Origin: Blasia pusilla
Taxonomy: Eukaryota > Marchantiophyta > Marchantiopsida > Blasiales
Length of the DNA: 64,000 nt
NCBI GenBank assembly: GCA_050084515.1
Contig: CM114273.1
Coordinates: 16,988,001-17,052,000 of the forward strand
Direction: 5' to 3'
Part shown: piece after piece, positions 46,601 to 60,009 of the stretch
Numbering within the stretch: position 1 is the first letter of the stretch
Layout of the letters: each line of letters starts with the position of its first letter
Program-made: the position numbers and the translations under genes
The notes under the pieces: model-generated
What the model saw: only the letters and a program-made list of their open reading frames with translations
The model's database searches: none
Told to the model about the DNA's origin: nothing

Positions 46601-47120
46601 ACGCTAGTCCCATTTGCAATACAATGTATACCAGTCAGAAAAGGATTTACATTCCTCTTCAACCTAATAGAAATCCCAATTCATGACCGAATCATCATAC
46701 TAGCTTCATCAAATCCAAACCCTACGAAATGATCAAAATCAGAGTCACAATCCCACAAGAAAGATATGATACATTTTGAAATGGAGTCTGCATCTAGGCT
46801 TGTTCTCAACCCAAATCAACCTAAGAAAAGATGTGACTACTTGCTCCTCACCTATGTAAGTAGCAAAAGCTACAAGATGACTTGTTAGAGAGATATAAGT
46901 ACTCTTGTCTATCATTAGTCCATAAAATGGGCTAAGTCTTACTGTGTTTAAGACTCTTTTCTACACAACATGATTGATATATGGTATCATTGATGCACAA
47001 GCTTTACCATCTTGATTTATGGTCTTAGTTATGGTCGTAAAAAAAATTCCAATAATCCACATAAGATAATTGTTGTAGAAGTCATCCTCTACTTCATCTA
47101 GCTTTATCCTAAAGCACCCT
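43671..47120. other. unassigned AT-rich DNA
   Basis: Over 3.4 kb without a recognisable gene, RNA or repeat end. Frames at 44744-44992 and 45676-46194 are short and unsupported. Confidence 0.4.
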
Positions 47121-49760
47121 TGACATTGAGCTTTGCAAATGGAAGACTTAGATTAAGCTCTAAAGACTCAACCAGTTGCACGTCCCATAAGTAGTTGAGA
47201 AGCCTCCAAGCGTTAATCGGGTGGAGTCTCCCCAAGTGCGTAGTGTCTCCCTAGAAGTTCTCTTCCCTGAGCCTTGACCAATCTCCCCAAGTCGCTTGCC
47301 TAAATTGGAGCATCGATTAATATCTCAAGGTTTGTCCCTCAACTCTAACCTTAAACACAACCAAACAGGTATCTCGATTAGTTCTTGGTTCAAGGGCTTG
47401 AGCGGATGGAGAGGAAAAGTGCCCCCCCCCTTAGGCACTTCTAAGGTTCTCTAGGGGAACTCCACCTTCAATCAAAACGTGGTTCACAACCCACATACCA
47501 ACGTTTGACTAGTTATCCATCAAGATGGCTTGGCGGAGGCTTCTTGTAGATTATGCAATTCTCTACTTCCCAACTATATCTTGGAGCTTGGAGCCATGTT
47601 GCATATGTCTCATAGCTAGCACCCACCTTAACTTCTCGTTTGGCGTCTCATGGTTGTCTTGCAGCTCGTTGCGTATCATGACTTGTCTCATGGCCTCTCA
47701 CCCATCTTAAGAACTCACGTGTTCCTTGCTTCTCGCCTTTGATTTGACGCTTGGCTCCAAGGTCTCAAACCTTGCTTGCCTTGGCTTTGTCCTTATGAGT
47801 AGCTACACCCCTTTCTCACCTAAGGCTATCCCAAGACACATGTGCGTATCGCCTAGGGTTAGTCTCACCATTGGTTTAACTACGCGTCATAGAGTTTGTC
47901 CTCTACTTCCCCTCATTTCACCTCAAAGCTCTCACAAACTTGAGCTTTGCAAGCGGAAGACTTAGTTGGAGTTCCAAAGACTCAACGCGTTGCTCATTCT
48001 GTAGATAACCAAGAAGTCGCCAAGTGCTAATCGGGTTGAGTCTTACCAAGTGTGTAGCATCTCCCTAGGAAGCCTCTTCCTTGAGCCTTGACCAATCTAT
48101 CCAAGTTTCTTTCGTAAAATGCAATGCATTAATTAATTCCTCAAGGCGCGTCCCTTAGCTCAAACCTGAAATACGGCCAAACACACATCACGGTTAGTTC
48201 TTGGTACAAGAGCTTGAATGGGTAGAGAAGGAGAGTGTCCCCCCCTATAGGTACTTTTGGGATTCTTTGGGATAACTCCACCTTCCTCATTTTTCCCCTC
48301 AAGCCCTTGATTTTAGCCCTCAATCCATACGTGGTTCACGACCCGCGGACTAGTGTTTGACTAGTTATCCATCAAGATGGCTTGGCGGAGGTCTCTTATG
48401 GCTTATGCAACTCTTGGCTCCCCAAAAACATCTTGGAGCTCGGACCCATATTTCATGCATCTCATGGCTAACGCCAGATCCTGACTCCTCAATCATTTGG
48501 CGTCTCATGGTTGTCTTGCTGCCCATTGTGTTTTGTGACTAGTTTTGTGGCATCTCCCCCACCTTGACTACTCATGTCATGCGCCTATTCCTCTTGAACA
48601 TCATTCTCTAGTATTTCGGAAGCGTACATTAAGTAAGTCTCGCTCTCCTTATTGATCTGCATCAAAACACAGTAATGTTAGCCATTTTTTGGTCAACCAA
48701 CCACAGGTCTTTTCAAGTTCTCCACTCGGCTCATCCAACAAGATCGAAAGTTCCTAACCCCTAACTTCCAACACATGCAAGTCTTCCTAGACTTGGGACA
48801 AACTTCTTAGATAGTTCATGCACTTGAAACAACGCTCGTGTGCCTAGCAGTTCCAACTGTCCAATGAATCTCAATTTCTCAAATAAGTCTCTAACCGAGA
48901 TCCAAGTATTGAGTCATATGTGGAGATCCATTATTGGAATCTAAAATTTTCCCTCTTAGACTTAATTAGGTTGGTTCCCATACCCCGTAGGCACCCTCCT
49001 GATCCATTCCGTGCCCTTGGTTTCCCCCACGGCGTCCCAAAGTAGAGTTCGGATCCCAAGTACCCCTTGGAGACCCTCCCCCTTTGTATATACTTCTAGA
49101 GATCTCTACCCTGTCCCTATCTTTGGGAAAGGCTTCTTGGTCCACTCATTTTGGCTCTCAACTCAACTATCAATTTGATAGTTGAGGGAAGTTTCTCAAT
49201 CTGTATTCATACGTTTGTCAAGATCTTTGGTGCGTTGGAATTTTCTTTGCATAAGCTTTCCAAATCCACCTTATTTGTCCTAAATGCTCATTGGTTTTGG
49301 TTGTTATGAACATAAACATCCCAAGACCCTAAAACGCTATTCAAGTCCCAAATCCTCTTGGCAACCAACTCTCATGGGACTTTAGCTCCTCTCAAATCTT
49401 GCTTTGCATTTGGTCTAGGTTTGCTGGGTCACAACCTTGATCATGAAACACCAAACCTTGCTTGCGTCCTACATCTCATGTCTCATTCAAGAGACTTTTC
49501 AGATGCGCTTCCATCCTAGTATGAGCTTACTAAAGTTCTGATGTTCCGCACAGGCATTTGTTTGGTTATGAGGGTAGCAATAACTCATGTGTTCCTTGCT
49601 TCTCTCTATTGATTTGGCGCTTGGCTCCAAGGTCTCAAAACTTTCTTGCCTTGGATTTTACCCCGTGAGTAGCTATGCCCCTTTCTCGTCTAGTGCTAGT
49701 CACATAACACATGCGCATTTCACCTAGCATAAGTCCTGTAGTTGGTTCTGCTACCCTTCC
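47121..49760 (+). repeat. two-unit tandem repeat, unit about 0.81-0.85 kb
   Basis: Unit 1 is about 47121-47940. Unit 2 begins at about 47935, runs to 48574, is interrupted by a solo LTR and continues from 49583 to about 49760. Aligned strings include GAGCTTTGCAA, GAAGACTTAG, CCTTGACCAATCT, ATCAAGATGGCTTGGCGGAGG and GTGTTCCTTGCTTCTC, with the units 814-851 bp apart. Units differ by many substitutions and small indels, so the duplication is old. No coding function is recognised. Confidence 0.8.
48570..49587 (+). mobile_element. solo LTR, family A copy 4, with ACTCA target duplication
   Basis: LTR 48575-49582 (1008 bp), same orientation as the copy at 20573, flanked by ACTCA at 48570-48574 and 49583-49587. 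Unit 1 of the host tandem repeat shows the corresponding site with a single ACTCA near 47712, a paralogous empty site. It is more diverged from copies 1 and 3 than those are from each other. Confidence 0.8.
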
Positions 49761-49985
49761 TAGTCTCGCAACTAGCTAGTGTGGGTTGTAACTTTGGTGG
49801 GTTACACCAAGTTCTTTCCTTGTTGGATTCACAACCGTGAATTGCTTCTCAAGTCCTCTGCTAGTGGCCGCCGGAGACTGGCTATTTGCGACCTCGTTTG
49901 CGACGCGGCCCTTCCTAGTCTTGAGACTAGCTAGTCTAGGTTGTAACTTTGGTGGGTCACACAAAGGTCTTTCCTCCTTTGACCC
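49749..49985 (+). repeat. ~159-bp tandem repeat, two diverged units
   Basis: CTTCCTAGTCT, ACTAGCTAGT and GGTTGTAACTTTGGTGGGT recur at about 49749 and 49908 in the same order. It follows the larger tandem repeat directly. Confidence 0.75.
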
Positions 49986-49989
49986 GCAA

Positions 49990-51734
49990 TCATGACTCGC
50001 TTTCTGAGCCATTGATTTTGGTACAAAATTTTTCCATATTTACAAAGATTTATTCTTTCTTGCATGATTTTCCTCGTATGATTGAAATGTCAAATATATT
50101 TGAAGGAGAGTTTTTCAGTCATGAAATCAAACCCAAATTTTTTAAAGGCAAGTTGTTTGCTAGTTAGAATTGTATAACAACACCAACAACACAGCAAAAA
50201 TTTGTGATGCTAGTAGGAGTTCTTTATGAGCGAATTGTAAGCCATGTGGGCCTAAATTGCGAATATCATAAAATGGGGCATCTATGTTCTAACATCTTGA
50301 GCTTGGAATCAATTACTTAAGGTAAGCCAAGCGTTAAAGCCATGATTGTAACTCACATGTAATACATGATTGTTCTCAAAACAATTGTTATGATTGACAA
50401 ACTTTGGGCAGCCTTGTGCTCCCATTCCTCCTCGATTGTTGCATGAGAACCACCAAGAAGACGGAGGTGTGATAGGCTTGAGCATAGTTCCATTGATTAT
50501 CCCAAGCAACTTTTCAGATTAGAGAAACAAAGTTAATGTATGCTTCCATGTAAGGAAGTAGGTGCCATCAAACTTGGTAATACTTGGAGACATGTTGGAC
50601 ACGAATATCACATGAGCTTCACAAACTTGTGCCACGACACAAAACCAGTGAAACCTTTGTCACTATATATCTAATTACCACACTCTTAAGTGAGATCCTC
50701 TAACCACACTCGTAGGTTAGGTTAGATCCACGTCCGCTCCCAGGTTTGTTGGATTGAAAAGAGAATCAACTCATTACTTCTCTCTTAAGCTCCATGTCCT
50801 CCTCTTATACAAGTACATAGACAAGTAAAATCTACCTTCGAGATACCAACATAAGAGTCAATGTGTCACACACGTCTTTGGATAAGAATCTCCCCTTCCT
50901 CTAAGCTTTGTAATGACCCTCAAATGGGCGGAAAATGAGCGGAAAGGAACATATCAAGACCAACTGAAAATATCGTAAGTCAAGCCAAACGAAACATAGC
51001 ACAATCACTAACTCTCCCTAACGTAAATAGAGATCTAAGCTTTGACTTCCTTTAAGGCCACTAGTAACTATCCATCATCTCTCTCATCATTAGTGACTCA
51101 CTATTTATGAGAAGTGACGGAGAAGAGATTACCAAAATGAAATGATTGACTCACCTAAAATTACCACTACATTTAGTCACATATGCGAACAAACAATGCT
51201 CAGACCTTCTGTATGAATTTCAGATTTGCATGCATTGGATCTTTGCGCTTCCATCAAGCTAGTGCACTTTCCTTCTAGTCCATAAGGGACTCCACCATAC
51301 CGATCAGATCGATACCTGGATCCTCGTAAACACACAACGTCGTGTTCGTCCATGATCAAGCACTCGACATGACAAAGGCCTAAAACTGGATAATAATACT
51401 AAATGGGCACTTGAATACTCACATCCGTGAATTGTTTGGTTATCAACTGCAATCCCGTGTGTAACCTTAAATTATTAATCACGGACTCAACGACAAGAGA
51501 ACATGGAACAATTGTGATATTGATCATCTCCATGGGTCTACAAGGTTGTGGTTCAAAGAATTAAGAATACACAATGCTCCTCTGTCTCGAGGAGAATTTA
51601 TGTTTATTCGTGAACAACTGGACTGCTGCTACTTGTCGATCAAAGACTTACGACCACCAAAACCTTCCAGTGACCAACACCCCCCTGCAATCCGTAGATG
51701 ATGGTGTATATATTGTGTAACCTGTAGCTCTTAC
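49990..51734. other. unassigned DNA and probable subtilase 3' flank
   Basis: AT-rich, no gene recognised. The 3' UTR of the minus-strand subtilase should lie in the last few hundred bases. Confidence 0.4.
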
Positions 51735-54700
51735 TCACCCAGTAACTGAGTTTGCAGAGACTGACAGAGGCATATACACTACATGTCCCATGTTCCCAGT
51801 CCAAATTAATGATCCAAACGTGAACTGTTGCATTGTACTCGTTGCTTTTAAAGTAACCTGGAAACTGAGAGCCCTCTTTGATTTTATTGTAAATATTGGT
51901 GGCCTTACACTCACAGAAACCCCTGCAGGATGATGTATACTGACCGTGTATGTCTCCTCACCACCTCCTACATTGGTCACTACTCGTCTCACGACTCGGG
52001 ACCCTATCAGGTTCCCTATCGTGATCGAAGGAATGTTGAGGTCCGATGCTCGAGCACCGGACGGAGTCTTGCACGTCCCCCCTGTTGCATCCTGTACTGT
52101 GTTGGCGTCTGCTCCAGGTAGAGTACACAGAAAGTTGATGTGGGCTTGGAAATCTGCGAAATACGTTGAAGTCAATGATTGTTACGTCATTCAAGGAAAT
52201 TGAGCAAAATTTGGTGCAAACTTCGCTAATCGAGCCTGCGCGACATGAGCATACACATCACCCGCATATGTGTAGGATACACTACATTACGAAAATTGTC
52301 TAGAGTGATTCATATTCTGGATCTCTAGCAATCGATCAATCTACCACACTGATTACAGTCGATGGTTTCCTATCATGTTCACTGTGGATGTATCTATGAG
52401 TTTCATACCGGTTAAGAAAACAAGGCCGGGATCCACAGCCGCTGTTGGATTCACCGCCCCAAATCCATAATCGAACGGAGTGCTAGGTCCGAGCGAAACA
52501 GAAGCATTATTGGATGGCTGCTTGGCGAGAACAGGTCTGTGTCTTGTGTCTAGCTGGGTTGCAGTTGTTAGAATAGCTGATTGAATTGCTGAAACACCCC
52601 AGTCTGGATGCTTTTGTTTCACAAGAGCGACCACACCTGCGATGTGGGGCGTCGCCATACTTGTTCCAGAGAGCAAGGCAAAATTTTGACCTGTTGCAAA
52701 ATCACAAGATGGACATCATTGAAGCTTTATAGTCTCACGTGTACATGGTCTTCCATTCCTTCCCAGCAGAGAAGTAAATTAGTTTGACTTCAACATCCTG
52801 AAATCAATTTTGTCTAGGCGAAGACTTCAGGAACGGAGCCAACACATAAATGTATGCGAATACATCCAACTCAATTAGAAGCTCATCATCCACAATCCTG
52901 CCCAGAATAATTTGTACCCCCAGTCATTTGGTCATGACATGTATCTGCCAACATAGGGATACAGAACAACCAGCGAGACGTAGTGCGGGCAGCAGGAGAG
53001 TATCACGTGACAATGTCCTTACCATTGTAGCCGTTCACATCAACCCCAGTTGGGGTCCATGCTCCCCAAATTTGATTGCCCGGGGCCAATATATCGGGTT
53101 TAAGCACATCGGCTATTACAGATGTGACCGTATCCGCATAGATTGGACCTCTTGCAGAAAAAGACGACACTTGAGGAGACTCTATGTCGTAAACCGCTGG
53201 GCGAGAATCTTTCAGCCGTGCATACGCTCCGAACTTATAAACGACTCCAGCGTCGTCCTTCTTAGTGTTGCGCTTGTAATAATCAAGGATGAGCTGCGTA
53301 CAGACCATGTCAAGAACACATGGTAGTGAGAGAAGACCGTAACGGTTTCGATCGAAATTTCTCTACGGTCGACCTTCAAGCGTGAAAAAGACGCTGTTTA
53401 CGAAAATATTTAGGCTGAAAGCGGCAAGAGACTGTCCAGACATCTGAACCGAGACCTGAAGACTTTGTTCTTTTCAGTTTTTAAGTTCTTTTTGGAACTT
53501 AAAGACTCCTCCCATCTCCGGAGGCTTGACTTCTATCATAAGAGACACGATGCTCCGGGAGGGAACAAAGGCTGAAGAGGAAAATCTAGGATGGGATTAT
53601 CTTCTTATGGAGAAAATTACAATTGCAATTTTGAACTTCAAATTCTCTATGCAGACTACCGTTCACAGGTGAATGACTTCAGAATATCCCTGCCATGCAC
53701 CGCCCTGAGGCCATTCGAAAGAGTATTACCAATGACGAATTTGTGTCGGTCACAAAGCTGGCGGGAATCCCGAAAGGTATCGGATCGAAAGCGTCGGCTT
53801 TCTCACGACCACCGTCACTGGGCTCCGTCAGAATAATAACACCCACTGCACTTAGATTCTGTGCGGTTGCCAAAGCAGCTTGAAATTGGGAGGCTGCACC
53901 TCCCGAGTAGTATTCAACGAAGTTGCAGATCAAGATTTTATCCTTCACCAGAGTCAAATCGAAAGGTGATGGATCCTGACAATAGGAGTAGTATTCAGCG
54001 TCATACGGGCTTGTTGTGTTGCTTCTAAAAGCATCCTTGATGTAGATAAGCGGGTGAAACTTTTTTCCCGGAGTTCCAGCTGCGAGATTCACAAGCCAAT
54101 GCAACGAACATGTTGATTTGTTACATCTTAATCTTCCTGCGTACGCGCCGCAGAATTGCGAATTCTAGAATTTTGCTGTCACTGTATTGAGATATAGATC
54201 TCCATAGCTAATAAAGGTAAAGGAACCCTGGTTCGGCCTCTCAAGGCATTCCTTTCTACATTCGATTCAACTAGAGCTTCCTTTCCCATATCTCGAAACT
54301 TCCTTTTCAATCAACTTTCCCGACGAACAAAATCTATTTTCGAAGTAAAGTACTTGCATCTTGCATTTTGAAACTGGGGATGGGCTTTATTTGAAGTTAC
54401 CATGATGTGGTATGTTCATAACTAGGCTTAAGATTATTGTATCGAATTGATGAACATCAACCAAACAATTGAGACGCACGCTTTCTCGAACTGTGAAGTA
54501 CCTGAGAACCCAGCACCGGAGAATTTGCTGCCATCCCTTAGAAGAACGGGGTTTGGGTAAGAACGATCATCGAGACCGGCTGCAACTGATATGACCCAAG
54601 GACCAAAAGAATTCATACTGAGGGGATACGGCCCGTTATTTCCGGCTGCGTGCACGACTGTAATCCCTGCCTTGACCGCGAAGAGAAGTGCTATGTCAAA

Positions 54701-57317
54701 TGTATTGAGACTGGGCACTCCATACGCTCCACTCGTTGACCCCAAGGATACACTTAGAACGTCCACGCCATCTTGCACTGCCTACAAGCGCAAAAAATGG
54801 CCATGACTGGTTCAGAAAAACATTAGGAGATCTACGTCAAATCGGCATATTAATCGTCATTACGAATTCGTTGTAATTGTGGAGGTTCTAAGTTTGCACA
54901 TGCATACTAAACCTGGGAGATTGTGTACTCCGCAATCAACTTCTACTCACAGGAAAACGACGTGCGCAACAAAGGTTAATCCAAGAATTACGAACCTGAT
55001 CGATACCGGCTAGTACATCTGATAGGAATCCTCCATCCCGATATATCACTTTATATATTGCTAGCCTGCAACAGAAATTCATCCATTCAGTGAGCACCTC
55101 GATCGCGGAGGCAGCCTTTTATTATCAAATGTGTGGATCCATAGACAATCACTGAACGTTTGACATTATTGGAAGGGTCCAGAAAGGCACCGTGCTCGTG
55201 GTGCGACTCCGCTCGCGTAACCATAGTTGTAGCCTCGAACACGCACAGGCACTCCATGATTTCCTGCGGCTATGGAGCTTGTATGTCTAGATCACGGAGA
55301 CGAGGAACAAATTGCAATTGAAGTTACCATGGACGACACGTCACGAATTTTAAGATAAAGGAAACAAAACAGTTCCTGCGTTTTTGCAGTGGAACGTCGT
55401 AATCAAAGATTTTAAGTCCGTCGAGTTTGTTATGCAGAACATAAAGCAAACCTCATAACAACTGTACAGAACTTACGTTCCATGGCCATCTCCATCGAGG
55501 GGAGACGCGAAGTCATAAGTTGCATTGAATAGGTTGGCCGCCATAATCCCTTTTGCAAAATATTGTGCTCCTACAATCTTGTTGTTGCAGGATCCAGCCG
55601 GGAAGGATTCCGAAACAGCGCATTTGCCTTTCCACGCCTTCGGGCCGCCATAGGAACTTGAAGTGAAACTGGGATGGCCGGGATTGATGCCGGTGTCCAA
55701 CATCCCTATAACAACATTCTCTCCTGCTTGATCTGGTCCTCCGTTTATTTTCCAAGCGCCCGATGGAAGGCCCAGAAAATCTGGAGTGTGAGTCGTAGCT
55801 ATTTTAAACATCCTCTCTTTCTCGATGGAAAACACATCTGGATGATTCTTGAGAATATTTGCCTGCATTCAGAACAGGTAATTCAAGGCACTGTGCAAGA
55901 ACTTAAATTACGCCCTGGTTTAAAAATTCTTATGATGAGGCTCATAAATTTAGTGCGACAAATTGCCCAACATTGCATATGTCGTAGATCTTCACTATAT
56001 TTATCAAAGAATTTGATCGCATGCCTGAAATTATTCGAGACGCAGGGCCGAGGAAGACGGTCAATCTTACAAGCATACGTGTATTTATTTGTTTATTTAT
56101 ATAGGTACATATACTTTCATGGCTGCCTGTGAATCTGTATGTCATGAGAAATTTAGCGAAGAACGGATGCGCATGGTTCATCAATGTTTCATCTACACGT
56201 TGAACAAGAATCCTGTGGTGGAAAATGTACGTGTAAAAATTTTAACACGACCTCCATACAAATATTGTAATCCTCAAGATGCTTAAAATTCAATGCCCAA
56301 AAATGTAGAAACTGAACTCCAGCCAAAGAAAAAACAAGATTGATGGTCATACTCCCGGGATCGAATGCATGCCTGATCATCTCCATGTTGCAATTTAACT
56401 GATACTGCATTCAGCAGATACGTGTAACTGTACAGCTTCTCGTAGGTGTTTGGTGCCAGAACTTGAGCCAGAAGGCCATCATGTTTTTGCGAGAGATACT
56501 CAGCGTATTTCTCGGACTGGATATGAGGAGTACTGCACATCCCGTGAAATTCGGGTCAAGAGGATTCCAGTACTATGAGCCACATTAACCGAGTCCAGTC
56601 GAAAGTTCGGAATCTCAACCTGGATTTAGCTCCGTAGATCCCGATGGCAATTTCAAGTGGATTAAAATGTCAATCATTTGGAAGTTTTAGCCCGTCGCTC
56701 GCTTTGCAGATTTTATTGTGGTCCGTGTCCAAGTTTGGTTAAACTCTTCTCTAGCTACTAGCTCCCAATTACTCAGCTAAATGGTGCGAGAATTCAGACG
56801 TCTAGGTCTGAAATACTGCAATGACTATGTACTCTGCCACGATGCTTTCCGAATTGTTCGACGATCGCGAAATCATTCTATCGCCAGCCATCATACAAAA
56901 ATTGTATTGTATATGCATTTTGTTGTTATACTGATATTTACCACGTTTACAGTAATAGATCGACTTTGAGCTTCCGAAAAGTGTACACAGAGATGTATTA
57001 GTGCAGCCTCGTTGAGTAGTGTCTTTCGTAGCCTTACGGCCATAGATTCCCAGGCCCTCATTGGACGAGGTCCCTGGTTCCCTGGTTGGACGATACCAGG
57101 GGCTGGGATGGGTGCAAACCGAGGAACTGAAGAGAAAACAATGTAAACGAGAGGAGGGTGACTCTCTCCCTGACCATACAGGGTGTTCGTGCCGCAATGG
57201 TTTCCGGTTGTGCATGAAGCACTTTCTGAAATTATCTGTTACCAAAAGACATTATTGACTAGTGCGGCTGCTCTGGCCGATGAATATGACAGATAATGGT
57301 ACGAGCACGAGCTTAGC

Positions 57318-57368
<51 letters not shown>

Positions 57369-57551
57369 CTTCAGAATGCTTCCAGACGCAGGGATGGCAG
57401 CCCTCTGTGCTACGGACGCCCCTCTTAAACGCAAGATGTAAACGTTTGACGAGAAAGGCTTTGAACTGTCAGCCACACTCAGAGAAACTGTGATGGCCAT
57501 GATTAATAATATCAGACCAGCTCCCACATTATTCCTGGACAGAAGTAGCAT
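51735..57551 (-). CDS. secreted subtilisin-like serine protease (plant SBT family), 10 exons
   Basis: Exons in transcript order: 57551-57367, 56532-56373, 55862-55477, 55286-55191, 55065-54996, 54781-54502, 54079-53730, 53293-53023, 52690-52409 and 52153-51735. All ten join in phase to give 832 aa. Domains: signal peptide (about 1-29), I9 propeptide (about 35-140), S8 catalytic domain with Asp171 (VVIGMLDTG), His242 (DGDGHGTH), oxyanion Asn347 (AAGNNGP) and Ser610 (SGTSMATPHIAG), a PA insert in exon 7 (about 393-509), and an Fn3-like C-terminal domain (about 694-832; VVTNVGG). These proteases mature by propeptide removal and act in the wall or apoplast. Length and exon number resemble SBT2-type genes (inference). 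Intron 2 has a GC donor and intron 1 begins in a CT microsatellite. An upstream in-frame extension has no ATG. Confidence 0.92.
57322..57366 (+). repeat. (GA)n microsatellite at the subtilase intron 1 donor
   Basis: On the gene strand this is (CT)n starting immediately at the 5' splice site, so the donor reads GTCTCTCT instead of GTAAGT-like. Length change here could alter splicing. Confidence 0.9.
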
Positions 57552-58955
57552 TTTGACCTCCGTACTTGCGTTCTTCGCTGCCACAGCTTTCTCTGTTTTC
57601 ACCGACTTCACTTGCGTTGCATATGATCCAGAGAGTGATTCCACGTTCGATCGTAAGGAAGATATTTTCCGAGTGCTCTGCCGTTGATTGCCAAATCCTA
57701 AAAGGTATCCACTATGTAGGAAACAGTCCTTCGAAACGAGATACTGTGAAGCTTCTTGACCTGCACTGCTTATACCTTTTGCTCCGATTATGGAGGCTCT
57801 GAGGGACTCTCAGGTCGAAGTTGCATATTCTACTCGTTTCTCTTTCAGAGCTTTAGAGCTTGGAATTCCCGCAGATCATGGCAGGATCGGAGGTTGCAAC
57901 TTCCGCATGCCGTACACTCATGATCACACGATCGAGGCGAACCGGACGAAGTCTCCATATTCGTGGGCGGACGGTCCGTGAGGTGAGTGAAACCTCGAAC
58001 TTTCAGCTAGTTCTCGATTCTCAACAGCTCCAATCGCCATCAATTTTTCACCAGTGAGATTCCATTTGGAAGCTTAACAAACGAAACAAAGGGCAAGCTC
58101 ATCACCTTTTCGGCACATGAACAAGGTTTACATAAACAAAAATGCATTTGCTATATCTTTCCACCGGCTCCAGTCCGCGCGGAGGCAAGGGATCTTCTCG
58201 GGACTTCAGTCTTGATGGAAACTGGTTGGTGCAGTGCGCTTTGGGCTGGCGTGCCCGCTGAATCCCTCTAATGATGTCCGCAGATCACACGCATGTCCTA
58301 ACGGCGGGCCCTCCGGGTAGTTAGAGTAACAACAACAACTTTACGCCTACCGCTTCTTGCCCCGAGGGCATTGCGTTGAGCGTGCAGAATTTCGTTGTTT
58401 CGCTTGTCGTCCTGTTCCTTCATGATCGTTTATTCTCAACCTCCAGATGTTCTTGTACTCTTCGATGTCCTCTTTCATAGCTCCTTCTCCCTCTTCCGTG
58501 CAAGCCGCTTCTTGCCCCGCCGAAATCGCTGCACCAGCTTCTCCTCCCGCCTTCCTAACTTATTGCAGGCCTCCGCGTTCTGCGTTTATCCTTCGACTTT
58601 AATTCAGACTCGGTTTCTTCAGACGAGACTTACGAGCGAGTTTGTATGAAGCATTGAAGTGTTTTCCTTTGCGGTCTCACGGCTATGGACCTCCGCTCCG
58701 ATAACTCCACGTTCTGCAAGTGTCACCAGACTTTAACTCAGAATTTAAACTAGTCCGGCTGCCCCACCTACGCTTCCACGTCTTCCCGCCGTGCTTCCAC
58801 ACTTCAAATTTATGCAAAATAAAAAAATAAAAAAGGATATTTATTGAACAAGAACCATGAACAAATAAGTATCCACCCCACATTTCAAACAATTTATTCC
58901 CATTATTAGTTTGTGTATGTGTAATTTTAAATTATTAGTAAAATGCCCACTGGAA
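57552..58955. other. subtilase upstream region
   Basis: Likely promoter and 5' leader of the subtilase near 57552-58000. Frames such as 58395-58649 have no similarity. A CCGCTTCTTGCCCCG string occurs at about 58349 and 58504. Confidence 0.4.
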
Positions 58956-59485
58956 ATAAATAGTGTTTGAAGATGTATAGATTGTGAAGGAAAGAAATTA
59001 ATGATATTGTACATATATTTAGATTTTTTCGATCGCCTTTTTAATTGTCACGTGTCAAGTAAAGAGGTGTGTGCAAATCAAGAAGGTCCTCTCCCATAAT
59101 AATATAGATAAAATGCTCGTGCGGCGCAAGGGAAATAAAAAAGTGTTTGAAAAGTTAGTGTATATCCCGTGAAAGGAAGAGATTAATGATGTTGCACATA
59201 AATTCAAATTTTTTTCTTATTGCTCATAGCATGTGAAACATTTTTTTGCGGCCCAATTACCACGTATCAAACATAGAGATATTTGCAAATCATGAAGGTA
59301 CTCTCCCATAATAATATAGATTTATATCAAGTATTTAATTTAAATTTAAATTATTTTTTATTAAATGTAAAATTGAATTTCAATGATTTTATTGATGTAG
59401 AGATCGGACGATTTTACTAGTAAAAATAGACATATATCAAAAAAAGAGATGATTCAAAATGAAGAGGCATTCTCCATAATAATAG
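58956..59485 (+). repeat. dispersed repeat family B, short array (copies 2-3 plus a fragment)
   Basis: Copies at 58956-59109 and 59140-59321, each ending CTCCCATAATAATATAGAT, and a partial end at about 59445-59485 (GAGGCATTCTCCATAATAATAGAGAT). They match 33022-33192. Non-coding. Confidence 0.65.
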
Positions 59486-60000
59486 AGATTGGTATTGTAT
59501 AAGTTGGCAATCATTTGGATGAGTTTGAGAAGTTCAAAAAATGGAGTATGTTAGTGAGATCGGAATTACAAAATCGAGGATGTACATGGTAAGAAAAAAT
59601 TAGCGTGTCTTAATGAGATCCAAAATAAAAATTTGAGGATGTAGTTTGAGATTGGTGGATGATCACCTACATCCTTCGCGACAGGTGTATAAGGAAGGAG
59701 AGTGAATAGATGTGCTTCAAACTCATTTAGGAGAAAAATTCTCGACGAATGATTTTTGGATGTAATCTCCCAACTTATAGAGTTGTATATCATTGACTCT
59801 AAGAATTCGCTTGTTGCAAAAACAATTTTTGAATTCAATAGATAATTTCAAGTGTTTTATGAGACCTCTTACTTGGTTCACTATACTACGCATCTACACC
59901 ATATTTTTGAATCCTCTTATGAATGATTCTTTTTCACTTGTTATGAATACATTTAGGATGTCCTCTTTATACCGAATAACACACTCTTATCATTAAATCG
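59486..60000. other. unassigned DNA before the copia element
   Basis: Expected place of the copia 5' LTR and gag, but no second LTR copy or gag similarity is visible, so the element appears cut here. Confidence 0.4.
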
Positions 60001-60009
60001 TATCATGCT

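Noticed and set aside
51735-57551. Several separate small genes on the minus strand
   Set aside because: All pieces are exons of one subtilase with consistent phases and the complete catalytic set.
57552-57644. N-terminal extension of the subtilase upstream of 57551
   Set aside because: The frame is open but lacks an ATG; the signal peptide starts well at Met 57551.
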